Translations under genes and position numbers: made by a program
Assembly: GCA_003529705.1 (NCBI GenBank)
Contig: DPVA01000209.1
Coordinates: 1-10,891 of the forward strand
Direction of reading: 5' to 3'
DNA: 10,891 bases
Origin: Gammaproteobacteria bacterium
GTDB taxonomy: Bacteria; Pseudomonadota; Gammaproteobacteria; Arenicellales; UBA868
The notes under the pieces: generated by a model
Told to the model about the DNA's origin: nothing
The model's input: the letters and a program-made list of their open reading frames with translations, nothing else
The model's database searches: none
Shown: positions 1 through 7,489 of the stretch, one piece after another
Position numbering within the stretch: the first letter of the stretch is position 1
How the letters are laid out: the number at the start of each line of letters is the position of its first letter

Positions 1-640
1 GTTGTGGAAAGTGATGACGACGAACCCCAACCCCCGGGGGGAATTCCGAAAGCATCAGACCAACGTCAACAATCTCACAGGCTAGTTTTTGGTGACATCT
101 AGGATAGACCATATCCAGCCCAGTCGCACAGACCGCAATGGTGGAACCGCGGGTATGCAGAGCGCCCCGATGGGCCGCACTGTCAATGCCTAGTGCCAGC
201 CCACTAACGACAGTGGTCTCATGATCGCCGATAGTGCTAGCAAACCTGAAGGCGTTTTCGGAACCAACCGGGGTGGGGTTCCGGCTTCCCACCACCGCAA
301 CCGACGGACCTAATAGCAACGATGCTTCGCCTTCACAGTAGAGGATCGCCGGGGGGTTCGCGATCTCCCGAAGGAGTTCCGGGAAAATAGGGTCTGTCAA
401 TCCTACAACGTAGCGCCCGGGAGTCGACAGCCAATCGATGTCCTGCTGCAGGCCAACGCGATTCACGAAACTGTCAAGCACTTGGCAGCCGTAAATACAT
501 TGCTTCCGCTGGCGCCATGCCGACAGGTCTGCCTTCAGGGCATCAACGGGGTCTGGAAAAAATTTAAGTACCGTACGTTTGACCGACTCGGCCACTGCGG
601 CCCGGCCGATCTGTAGCCATGCCAGACTTCTTTCATCCAT
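1..640 (-). CDS. dprA: DprA/Smf DNA-processing protein, 5' part (C-terminal part beyond the left edge)
   Basis: DprA binds incoming single-stranded DNA in the cytoplasm during natural transformation and loads RecA; it is also conserved in species not known to be competent. Reading the minus strand from the ATG at 640 gives 213 uninterrupted codons to the edge. Residues 1-70 are a helical N-terminal region. The Rossmann-like DNA-binding fold starts near residue 114 with VAVVGSRNPTPVG. The family signature SGLALGIDSAAH lies at 146-157, followed by IAVCATGLDMVYP (168-180) and LSEFPPG (197-203). The sequence stops at HHFPQ, just where the conserved RNRIIS motif would begin. The start is supported by a strong Shine-Dalgarno 7 bases upstream. 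It lies 93 bp downstream of the LysM-family gene on the same strand and is probably co-transcribed with it. The C-terminal winged-helix region cannot be judged. Confidence 0.95.
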   Translation of the reverse strand, partial: MDERSLAWLQIGRAAVAESVKRTVLKFFPDPVDALKADLSAWRQRKQCIYGCQVLDSFVNRVGLQQDIDWLSTPGRYVVGLTDPIFPELLREIANPPAILYCEGEASLLLGPSVAVVGSRNPTPVGSENAFRFASTIGDHETTVVSGLALGIDSAAHRGALHTRGSTIAVCATGLDMVYPRCHQKLACEIVDVGLMLSEFPPGVGVRRHHFPQ

Positions 641-647
641 GACCGAC

Positions 648-654
648 CCTCCTT
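648..654 (-). promoter_or_regulatory. Strong ribosome binding site of dprA
   Basis: The minus strand reads AAGGAGG, 7 bases before the ATG at 640. It is complementary to the anti-Shine-Dalgarno end of 16S rRNA and fixes the dprA start. It is clearly stronger than the sites in front of most other genes here. Confidence 0.8.
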
Positions 655-733
655 GGTCCAGTCAGAGTGATTTATCGACGGTCAGTGACCAATAGCAATC
701 CCTGCCAATCTGGAAAATCGTTGGTCGGTGGGC

Positions 734-1810
734 TCAAACGCCCGGACTGACCACCCGGTCGCCAATATGGACCGTCCTCTCCGCGCTTCGCACCAATGCG
801 TAACTCACTCGATCAAACACACGAATTACCAGGAGTTCTCCCGAATGACCTTCGGGCAAACGGACCAGTTCGGTCTCCTTGCCGGCAAGTTCGTGGCGGC
901 TGGGTACCCGTTCGTCACAACGTAGCATCCGAACGTGGACCGCCTCTCTTACATCTGTGACACGGCAGTTGTCTCCGGCGTGGGCCGGTGAAACAGTCTT
1001 TTTCGTCAATAGTATCGTCTGCTCCGGATACCGCGTTGTCAGGAGGTTCCCCGGGCGGATTCCGTCATCGCTACCAACGGAGATAGCGACGAGCGAGTAT
1101 CCACCGGCACCGCTGGTGCTCCCGAAAGTACTGACCACGTACGCATCCAGCGAAACCCGAGCGGGTGCTGGATAAAGATAGGATGTGCGTAAACGGGTCT
1201 TGTGGGAGACTAAATAATCACCAGGAATCGCCTCTTCGGTACTGCTGACCATGGTCAGGGTCGCCACCTCGCCCGGCGCATCAAGCTGGGCAACCCCCAC
1301 CACGTGGGCCGTGGTCGCTAGGTGTTCCCCGCTGACCGGGTGCACCAGCACGTCACCCCGACGGAATACTGTATATAGACCACTGCCCGAAGGCGGCAAA
1401 TTCTGCGCCAGGAAACGGCTAAACTGCCCCAAAAGAACATTACCTTCAGGACCTGTTATCACACGGCCAAGTGTCTCTGCGTCCATCTCATCCATCAGCA
1501 TCGCATCATCCAGAAACGGTGTCAGCACACCGGGCGAAAGCACCAACGGAGGCAAGGTGAGCGGCGTTTCATGGATTGAGGGATTGAGTTTTGTGACCGG
1601 CAGCACCCGATACTCCGGCACGGGTTGCCCCTCAAGGATTGACTCCAGATCTGCCACAAGCGTATCGTCCGCCTCGAGTAAGGTCGCCAAACAAAGCGCC
1701 GAAAACACAAGACCCGAGTATTGACAAAATTTCAGCCAGAATCCTCGCACGAAACCGTTCTTAGCCAACGAGCGTTTTCGATCTGCAATTCGGATAAAAT
1801 GAGGCATCAT
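734..1810 (-). CDS. Exported 'LysM-family' envelope protein that lacks the LysM domain
   Basis: This 358-residue protein occupies the position, next to dprA and divergent from def, where gammaproteobacteria such as Pseudomonas carry a LysM-domain protein of unknown function. The body matches that family as I remember it: EGQP (60-63), a segment around [12 protein letters not shown] (91-102), [20 protein letters not shown] (145-164), [13 protein letters not shown] (245-257) and a strongly conserved C-terminus, [15 protein letters not shown] (326-340) with HIGDRVVSP (348-356). The N-terminus has a basic stretch (7-28) and one hydrophobic segment (about 29-46), so it is a signal peptide or membrane anchor. 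No YxVxxGDTLWxIA-type LysM lies between it and the family body. Residues 262-318 look longer than usual and hold two cysteines (282, 298). Tandem ATGs open the gene; the upstream GAGAAG is a modest ribosome site. Function unknown; an envelope role is inferred. Confidence 0.85.
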   Translation of the reverse strand: MMPHFIRIADRKRSLAKNGFVRGFWLKFCQYSGLVFSALCLATLLEADDTLVADLESILEGQPVPEYRVLPVTKLNPSIHETPLTLPPLVLSPGVLTPFLDDAMLMDEMDAETLGRVITGPEGNVLLGQFSRFLAQNLPPSGSGLYTVFRRGDVLVHPVSGEHLATTAHVVGVAQLDAPGEVATLTMVSSTEEAIPGDYLVSHKTRLRTSYLYPAPARVSLDAYVVSTFGSTSGAGGYSLVAISVGSDDGIRPGNLLTTRYPEQTILLTKKTVSPAHAGDNCRVTDVREAVHVRMLRCDERVPSRHELAGKETELVRLPEGHSGELLVIRVFDRVSYALVRSAERTVHIGDRVVSPGV

Positions 1811-1904
1811 TGAATTCTTCTCAACAGGAACTCACATAAGTCTAGACAACCTGTGGGTCTTATCCAAGAGAACCACGTCACAAAGTTCAAAACTCGGTAA
1901 ATCT
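1811..1904. promoter_or_regulatory. Divergent intergenic region between the LysM-family gene and def
   Basis: These 94 bp separate two divergently read genes, so promoters for both the dprA side and the def-fmt-rsmB side must lie here or within the flanking genes. I see no convincing paired -35/-10 set in either direction. An 8-bp palindrome, GTCTAGAC, sits at 1840-1847. The def start at 1905 has no good Shine-Dalgarno in the preceding 15 bases. Confidence 0.45.
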
Positions 1905-2447
1905 ATGGCATTGCTTGATATTCTGGTTTATCCCGACCCACGACTCCGGAATAAAGCCCTCCCGGTTCAAGAAGTCGACAGCGCAATAGGTGGGTTGGTT
2001 GATGACATGGCGCAGACCATGTATTCAGCCCCGGGAATTGGATTGGCTGCGACGCAGGTCAACCTCAATAAGCGTATCGTGGTAATCGACACGTCCGAAC
2101 ATCAGGATCAACTCCAGGTCTTCATCAACCCCGTTCTCACCGGTATGGGAGAACAGATCGAAACAGAGGAAGGCTGTCTTTCCGTTCCCGGAGTCATCGT
2201 ACCCGTAAAGCGGCATTCCGAGGTACAGGTTTCAGCACTTGGTAAAGATGGCAAACCCTTCGAACTGCACGCAACCGGCCTGCTCGCCATCTGTATCCAG
2301 CATGAAGTCGACCATCTGGACGGAAAAGTGTTTGTGGATTACCTTTCCCAACTCAAACGTGACCGAATCCGGAAACAGTTGCTCCGTGAGGGGCGCAACT
2401 CAGGCAAGGCTCCAGACCAGCGTAAAGAGTCTGTCCCCGCAATCTAA
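1905..2447 (+). CDS. def: Peptide deformylase
   Basis: Def is the cytoplasmic metalloenzyme that removes the formyl group from the N-terminal methionine of nascent proteins. All three family motifs are present in its 180 residues: GIGLAATQ (44-51), EGCLS (89-93) and QHEVDH (132-137). The metal ligands are Cys91, His133 and His137, with Glu134 as catalytic base and Gln51 in the first motif. The N-terminus ([12 protein letters not shown]) and the LLAICIQHE segment are close to E. coli Def. The protein is about 10 residues longer than E. coli Def, with a charged tail after residue 160. It is the first gene of the plus-strand cluster. Its TAA stop lies 5 bp before fmt, whose product adds the formyl group that Def removes, so the two are almost certainly co-expressed. 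The ATG fits family alignment although its ribosome site is weak. Confidence 0.98.
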   Translation: MALLDILVYPDPRLRNKALPVQEVDSAIGGLVDDMAQTMYSAPGIGLAATQVNLNKRIVVIDTSEHQDQLQVFINPVLTGMGEQIETEEGCLSVPGVIVPVKRHSEVQVSALGKDGKPFELHATGLLAICIQHEVDHLDGKVFVDYLSQLKRDRIRKQLLREGRNSGKAPDQRKESVPAI

Positions 2448-2452
2448 ATCCA

Positions 2453-3409
2453 GTGACCATACGTGCGGTCTTTGCTGGCACTCCGGAATTTGCGGTACCG
2501 TCTCTGGAGGCTTTATTGAATTCAGAGGCTGAGGTCATAGCGGTCTACTGCCAGCCGGATCGCCCAGCAGGCCGCGGACAGAAACTGCGCCCCTGTGCCG
2601 TCAAATCCAGGGCGATGCGGGATCATCTCAGTATCCGACAACCGACAGATCTAAAGGGTGAATCATCCTATCTCAAAGATCAGGAAGTTGATCTCGCGCT
2701 CGTGGTGGCATACGGAATGTTATTGCCTGAGGCCATGCTCGAGGTTCCGAGACTGGGCTGCGTCAACGTCCATGCCTCCCTATTGCCACGCTGGCGAGGT
2801 GCTGCGCCGATTCAGCGAGCCATCGAAGCAGGTGACTCCCAAACCGGTGTAACACTGATGTGGATGGATGCTGGCCTTGATACCGGCCCTATCATCGAGG
2901 CTCAGCAGGTCCCCATACTCCAGTCAGAGCACAGCCAGTCTCTGCATGACCGACTTGCGACTCTCGGCGCCCAGATGGTCTCGGAATTTCTTGCGGGGCT
3001 TTCTGCCGGTCCTATCGTATCTGAACCACAGCCAACAACCGGGGCGACTTATGCCCGAGCGCTGGCGCGGAATGAGTCCTGGCTGGACTGGCAGCGCCCG
3101 GCGGAAGAACTAATCCGACAAATATGCGCCTTCAATCCCTGGCCACTGGCTCGATCGCAGCTCGACGGCGTCGACTACCGAATTCATCAAGCGACGCTCG
3201 GCCCCACCGAGTTGTCCGCGGTTCCGGGGACCATTACCCAGGCACAGGGTCCGTGCCTTCGGGTACAAACGGGATCGGGCACAGTCGATATTCTGAAACT
3301 GCAGCGCCCGGGAGGAAAGGCATTGGACACCAAAACCTTTCTCAACGGCCATCCTATCGCCCCCGGCTCGGTATTCACGCTGCCAGCGGATATTCATGCC
3401 AACAGCTGA
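2453..3409 (+). CDS. fmt: Methionyl-tRNA formyltransferase
   Basis: Fmt transfers a formyl group from 10-formyltetrahydrofolate to initiator Met-tRNA in the cytoplasm. The 318-residue length is normal for the family. The N-terminal Rossmann domain opens with FAGTPEFAVPSLEAL (7-21), followed by the tRNA-contacting loop QPDRPAGRGQKL (34-45). The formyl-transfer core is NVHASLLPRWRGAAPIQRAI (105-124), with catalytic Asn105 and His107, and Asp143 in DAGLDTGP (139-146). The C-terminal OB-like tRNA-binding domain begins at roughly residue 205, with FNPWPLA (223-229) as a landmark. The start codon is GTG at 2453. This is the only start that keeps the conserved first beta strand. No Shine-Dalgarno is visible, so reinitiation after def, which stops 5 bp upstream, is likely. 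The 3' end overlaps rsmB by 14 bp. Confidence 0.97.
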   Translation: MTIRAVFAGTPEFAVPSLEALLNSEAEVIAVYCQPDRPAGRGQKLRPCAVKSRAMRDHLSIRQPTDLKGESSYLKDQEVDLALVVAYGMLLPEAMLEVPRLGCVNVHASLLPRWRGAAPIQRAIEAGDSQTGVTLMWMDAGLDTGPIIEAQQVPILQSEHSQSLHDRLATLGAQMVSEFLAGLSAGPIVSEPQPTTGATYARALARNESWLDWQRPAEELIRQICAFNPWPLARSQLDGVDYRIHQATLGPTELSAVPGTITQAQGPCLRVQTGSGTVDILKLQRPGGKALDTKTFLNGHPIAPGSVFTLPADIHANS

Positions 3410-4682
3410 GGTCTGTGCCGCCGCTGCCCGGATCGTCCATGACGTCACCGCGAAGGGTCGTTCACTCGAAGCGGCAACAACCTCTCACCTACCCAAAGGT
3501 GATGTCCACCGAGGAAGTGAAACACGGGAAATTGCCTGGGGGGCGGTTCGGTGGTGGTTCCGATACGACAGGTTGCTGTCTTCCAGGCTCCACCGCCCAA
3601 TTCGGCGACGGGACCGCATACTGCAATCCCTCATCATCTGTGGTCTCTACCAGCTTGATCATCTGAGAGAGCCAGACTACGCAATCACCTCGGGGACTGT
3701 GGATGCGGCAAGCCTGCTGGGAGCCAGCAAAGCTAAAGGCCTTGTCAACGCGGTGTTGCGTGCCCGACTCCGGGATGGCGAAGTTCTCCCGCAGGATGAG
3801 GAAACCGACCTGGCAACACCGGGATGGCTGATCAAACTTATTCGCGATACCTGGCCCTACGACTGGCGCGAAATTCTATCCGCCTTCAACGATAAACCGC
3901 CGATGACCTTGCGGATTAACCCGCTGAAACGGTCTCGGGACGACTATCTGCGAGTCCTACAAAATCGCGGCATTAAGGCAAGCGCCTGTAATGTGAGTCC
4001 CTGGGGCGTGACACTTGAAACGCCGGTCAACGTCGATGAGTTGTTCGGATTTGAAGACGGTACTGTTTCTGTGCAGGATGCCGCGGCCCAGGCGACACCA
4101 CTGGTATGTGCACCCCGGGACGGGGCACGCGTGCTTGATGCCTGCGCAGCACCTGGCGGAAAAACCACCCACCTGCTGGAGTACTTCCGGCAACTGGGAT
4201 CATTGGTCGCACTTGATTTGCCAGATCGCTGCGGCACGATTAACGACAATCTGTCGCGACTCGGGCTAAGCGCGAAGGTGATTGCAGCAGACCTCTTCGA
4301 CGTCGATTCCTGGTGGGACGGCATCCCCTTCGACCTAATTCTGCTGGATGCCCCTTGCAGCGGTACTGGAGTTATTCGGCGACATCCGGACATCCGCCAT
4401 CACCGTCGGCCCGCCGATATCGCGCACTACGCAGCACAGCAAAAACAGATGCTGCGCCAATTATGGCAAATACTCGCCCCCAAGGGCGAGATGGTATACG
4501 TGACCTGTTCAATCCTGATGCAGGAGAACGACGAGCCCATTCGTGATCTTTGCGTAAAGTCCGATGATGTCCAACTCCACCATTATTCCTTACCCGGTGC
4601 CATAAGAACCGACTACGGTATGCAGTTCCTGCCGGATTCCAATCAAGATGGCCTTTATTACGCCTCCCTCAGGAAAGTCTGA
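3396..4682 (+). CDS. rsmB: 16S rRNA (cytosine-967-C5)-methyltransferase RsmB
   Basis: RsmB uses S-adenosylmethionine to methylate C967 of 16S rRNA. At 428 residues it matches the E. coli enzyme in length. Residues 1-135 form the NusB-like RNA-binding domain, with REIAWGAVRWWFRYDRLL (44-61) and KGLVNAVLR (114-122). The Rossmann methyltransferase domain follows: SAM motif DACAAPGGKT (248-257), ribose-binding Asp274, motif IV DAPCSGTGVIRRHPDI (318-333) with Cys321, and motif VI VTCS (369-372) with Cys371. By family knowledge the motif VI cysteine is the nucleophile and the motif IV cysteine assists product release. After Asp274, the segment LPDRCGTINDNLSRLG appears one residue shorter than in E. 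coli and lacks a usual arginine; this is recalled, not aligned by program. The start lies inside fmt (14-bp overlap), indicating translational coupling. Confidence 0.96.
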   Translation: MPTAEVCAAAARIVHDVTAKGRSLEAATTSHLPKGDVHRGSETREIAWGAVRWWFRYDRLLSSRLHRPIRRRDRILQSLIICGLYQLDHLREPDYAITSGTVDAASLLGASKAKGLVNAVLRARLRDGEVLPQDEETDLATPGWLIKLIRDTWPYDWREILSAFNDKPPMTLRINPLKRSRDDYLRVLQNRGIKASACNVSPWGVTLETPVNVDELFGFEDGTVSVQDAAAQATPLVCAPRDGARVLDACAAPGGKTTHLLEYFRQLGSLVALDLPDRCGTINDNLSRLGLSAKVIAADLFDVDSWWDGIPFDLILLDAPCSGTGVIRRHPDIRHHRRPADIAHYAAQQKQMLRQLWQILAPKGEMVYVTCSILMQENDEPIRDLCVKSDDVQLHHYSLPGAIRTDYGMQFLPDSNQDGLYYASLRKV

Positions 4683-4690
4683 GAGTCTTT

Positions 4691-5317
4691 GTGCAAGCGC
4701 TTATAATTTGCCCAGTCGGGCCTAGTCTTATGCACGTTTTCTTCAACAGTCTTTTCCCTCGAGTTAGCCGCTTCTGGCTTGCGGTTTTTAGTGTCGGTGT
4801 ACTGTCGCTTCCCGCAGTACCGGTCATGGCAGATTTCACGGTGAGTGAGGGAAAGTCGGTACTAATTGATAACCAAATAAAAACTTCGGCCCGTCTTAAT
4901 CTTGATATTAACGGTGAACCGGAAGTCGCGCTGTCTAAAGGTATCGCGTTGACGCTGTTGGTCAAGTCCCACCTCTACCGAGCTAGCCTGGCTTCCTGGC
5001 ACTTCAAAATCGGTGAGTGGGAAGACCGGCTTCTGCTCGAGCACCACAGCCTGTCAAACCGATACACGCTGACGATCTCGGATAGCAGTATTACTGAAGA
5101 TTTTGCAACCTTGACAGAGACGCTGGACTTCCTGGGGCAATACACGAAGACTGTTGCCCTGCCAGATGGCGTCAGCGCGAACGATGCTCTGCAAATGCGT
5201 CTGCAGGTTTCCCTCAGTCGGAGTGATTTGCCGGGACCCTTAAAACTGGTCGCCCTGTTTCTCAAAGACTGGCGAATCGGTAGCGACTGGGAGCGCTGGA
5301 AGGTCACGATTCCGTGA
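4691..5317 (+). CDS. Exported DUF4390 protein (true start possibly ATG at 4730)
   Basis: This belongs to the DUF4390 family, small exported proteins of unknown function found upstream of NtrY-type kinases in several proteobacteria. Recognisable family features are the SARLNLDINGEPEVALSKGI segment, a HHSLSNRYTL segment and the C-terminal LPGPLKLVALFLKDWRIGSD block. The long frame opens with GTG at 4691, preceded by GAGAG. The ATG at 4730 gives a 195-residue product with a classic signal peptide: hydrophobic core FWLAVFSVGVLSLPAV, then a cleavage site after VMA at about residue 34. A perfect TATAAT at 4702-4707 fits transcription beginning just ahead of that ATG, so I slightly favour the shorter form; the coordinates give the full possible frame. 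The mature part is predicted to be periplasmic. The stop overlaps the ntrY start by 4 bp, tying its dosage to the kinase. Its biochemical role is unknown. Confidence 0.85.
   Translation: MQALIICPVGPSLMHVFFNSLFPRVSRFWLAVFSVGVLSLPAVPVMADFTVSEGKSVLIDNQIKTSARLNLDINGEPEVALSKGIALTLLVKSHLYRASLASWHFKIGEWEDRLLLEHHSLSNRYTLTISDSSITEDFATLTETLDFLGQYTKTVALPDGVSANDALQMRLQVSLSRSDLPGPLKLVALFLKDWRIGSDWERWKVTIP
4702..4707 (+). promoter_or_regulatory. Candidate -10 element (TATAAT) ahead of the DUF4390-ntrYX genes
   Basis: A perfect sigma-70 -10 hexamer lies 22 bases before the ATG at 4730, so a transcript would begin near 4713-4715. I see no good -35 at 16-18 bp spacing and no extended -10 TGn. If real, it would be an activator-dependent or weak internal promoter letting the kinase/regulator genes be transcribed separately from def-fmt-rsmB. 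Confidence 0.35.
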
Positions 5318-7461
5318 GAAACTCACAGGGGTTTGCCCTGACGCTGACCCTGTCTCTGGCGCTTCTGGGGGCTTCCGTCCTCCTCAGCCAGAGCGCCCAG
5401 GACGACGACCTTTTCGGCGATTACTACACCGCACTCATCGTCCTGAATGCAGCCGGGATTGCCATTCTCACGCTGCTCACATTTTTTCAGGTCCGGAGAC
5501 TGGTCAGCGCGTTCCGCGCCAGAACATTAGGCTCCAGACTGACCCTTCGCTTCATCGGCACCTTTGCCATTCTGGCACTGGTTCCACTGGCCATGGTGTA
5601 TTACTTCTCTGTCCAGTTTCTTAGCCGAAGTATTGATTCTTGGTTTGATGTGCGAATTGAAAAGGCGCTGGACGACGCACTGCTTCTCGGTCGCAGTACG
5701 CTGGAAGCCACCAAGCTCGAAGTCATCCGGCAGGCACGCACTGCCGCACGGCGTATCGAAATTACCACCTCTTCGGTACAGCTCTATAACCTCCTCGACA
5801 AACTCCGAGCTAGTGGCGCATTTGACGAAATGAGCTTGCATTCAAGTACCGGCCAGATTCTCGCTTCCAGTAGCAACCTCTCGATATCTCTGGTCCCGGA
5901 TGCTCCAGGCGAAGACGTGCTGGGCAAGGTTCGGCGTGACGGCGTCTATGCTGAATTCGAACCGACCGATGATGAAGGTCTGCGACTTCGGGTTGCGGTA
6001 CCTGTATCAGGTCTCAGCGTGAGTTCTCCCTCCCGCGTCCTTCAGATCCTGTACCCGCTCCCCTTACGCTACTCTCGTCTGGGCGAAAGCGTAGAGTCTG
6101 CCTCCAAGGAATATGACCGACTACAATACCTGCGTGGACCTTTAACGCTGAGTTTCGTCTTGAGCCTGACGTTAATCAGTCTGATGACGTTATTGATGGC
6201 ACTGTGGGCATCGATCTATCTCGCCCAGCGAATGCTGGCGCCGCTCCGGGACCTCGCGGAGGGCACTCGGGCGGTATCCCGGGGGGACTATGACAAGATA
6301 CTGCCTGTGGAAAGCGGTGACGAACTGGGGGTTCTGGTCGATTCATTCAACAGGATGACCCGTGAGATCGGGGCGGCACAGCAGACCGCGCTGGAAAGTC
6401 AGCGCTGGGCCGAGTCAGAGCATGCCTATTTGGATACCGTGTTGACGCACCTGTCAGCCGGAGTGCTCTCCTTCGATGGTACCCAGCAGCTGAGAACCTA
6501 TAACGCGGCAGCTGCGAGAATTCTCGGAACCGATCTCAGGGAGTGTGTGGGCAATCCCATTGAGAATCTGGCGCAGGCCTTACCGGGCGCCGCGGCACTT
6601 ATCGAGGCAATTGGCCAGGGTATGAAAGAACAAATTCCTGAATGGCAGAAAGAAGTTCGTATCAGTGGTGGTGAGGGTCGTCATATCCTGATCTGCAGTG
6701 GTACACGCGTCGATAGTGACGACAAAGATACGGGACATGTTGTGGTCTTCGAGGATGCGACGGAACTGCTCAACGCGCAACGCGATGCCGCGTGGGGTGA
6801 AGTTGCACGGAGACTCGCTCATGAAATCAAGAATCCCCTGACCCCGATCCAACTATCTGCGGAACGTATTCGCAACAAGTACCTGTCCACACTAGAACCT
6901 GAGCGGCGTGAAACGCTCGACCGCTCCACACGAACCATCGTACAGCAGGTCGACGCGATGAAAACCATGGTGAATGCGTTCTCTGAGTACGCACGTCCGG
7001 CTCCACTGCAGCGGGCATCAACGGACCTCAACCAACTCATCAACGACACCGTTGAACTGTTTCGCTCTGGTCAAAACCCGATCAAACTACAAACAGAGCC
7101 CGACCCTAGTCTTGGGCGCATTCAGATTGATCCCAACAGTTTTAGTCAGGTCCTGAATAACCTGGTTATCAATGCCCAGGATGCTTTGACTGGCCATGAA
7201 GGGATGGTGGTTATCCGCACTGAGCAAGATCGCAGAACCGGCGGTGTCACCATTACCGTCCAGGATAATGGACCGGGATTTGATCCGGACAACATTGACC
7301 GTATCTTTGAGCCGTATGTCAGTTCGAAAGAAAACGGCACCGGCCTCGGACTTGCAATCTGCCGGCGTATTATTGAGGAACATGGCGGTACCATCCGCGC
7401 CAGCAACCCGCAGCAGGGGGGCGCGGCCGTTATAATTTCACTTCCGCTGCGCCGGCACTAA
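5314..7461 (+). CDS. ntrY: NtrY-type membrane sensor histidine kinase
   Basis: This 715-residue inner-membrane kinase is the sensor of a NtrYX two-component pair. Membrane segments are visible at about 7-26, 40-60, 81-104 and 277-303. Residues from about 105 to 275 form a periplasmic sensor region. A HAMP linker (about 305-355) and a PAS-like domain (about 370-482, starting AYLDTVLTHLSAGVLSFD) follow. The kinase core has the H-box LAHEIKNPLTP with phospho-acceptor His503, the N-box NNLVINAQDAL (615-625), the G1 box DNGPGF (651-656), FEPY (665-668) and the G2 box GTGLGLAI (675-682). All catalytic boxes look intact. The GTG start at 5314 shares GTGA with the stop of the DUF4390 gene, a coupling overlap. 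ntrX begins 28 bp downstream. NtrY homologues have been linked to nitrogen, redox or envelope responses; the signal sensed here cannot be read from sequence. Confidence 0.93.
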   Translation: MRNSQGFALTLTLSLALLGASVLLSQSAQDDDLFGDYYTALIVLNAAGIAILTLLTFFQVRRLVSAFRARTLGSRLTLRFIGTFAILALVPLAMVYYFSVQFLSRSIDSWFDVRIEKALDDALLLGRSTLEATKLEVIRQARTAARRIEITTSSVQLYNLLDKLRASGAFDEMSLHSSTGQILASSSNLSISLVPDAPGEDVLGKVRRDGVYAEFEPTDDEGLRLRVAVPVSGLSVSSPSRVLQILYPLPLRYSRLGESVESASKEYDRLQYLRGPLTLSFVLSLTLISLMTLLMALWASIYLAQRMLAPLRDLAEGTRAVSRGDYDKILPVESGDELGVLVDSFNRMTREIGAAQQTALESQRWAESEHAYLDTVLTHLSAGVLSFDGTQQLRTYNAAAARILGTDLRECVGNPIENLAQALPGAAALIEAIGQGMKEQIPEWQKEVRISGGEGRHILICSGTRVDSDDKDTGHVVVFEDATELLNAQRDAAWGEVARRLAHEIKNPLTPIQLSAERIRNKYLSTLEPERRETLDRSTRTIVQQVDAMKTMVNAFSEYARPAPLQRASTDLNQLINDTVELFRSGQNPIKLQTEPDPSLGRIQIDPNSFSQVLNNLVINAQDALTGHEGMVVIRTEQDRRTGGVTITVQDNGPGFDPDNIDRIFEPYVSSKENGTGLGLAICRRIIEEHGGTIRASNPQQGGAAVIISLPLRRH

Positions 7462-7489
7462 CCGGCTCCGCTAAATACTCTTTCGCACC

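Noticed and set aside
680..690. Inverted repeat GGTCAGTGACC between the LysM-family gene and dprA
   Set aside because: Arms of only 5 bp around a single central base, no U-tract, and no second copy seen; too weak for an operator or terminator.
1251..1724. 157-codon plus-strand open frame opposite the LysM-family gene
   Set aside because: Serine/threonine/arginine-rich shadow translation with no family resemblance; the minus-strand frame matches a known family.
1840..1847. Palindrome GTCTAGAC in the divergent intergenic region
   Set aside because: Eight bases without extension; expected by chance and not linked to a visible promoter.
3124..3666. 180-codon plus-strand open frame across the fmt-rsmB junction
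   Set aside because: It overlaps two well-conserved genes in another frame, and its translation looks like low-complexity out-of-frame sequence.
3944..4393. 149-codon minus-strand open frame opposite the RsmB methyltransferase domain
   Set aside because: Serine/proline/arginine-rich shadow of the conserved SAM and catalytic motifs on the other strand.
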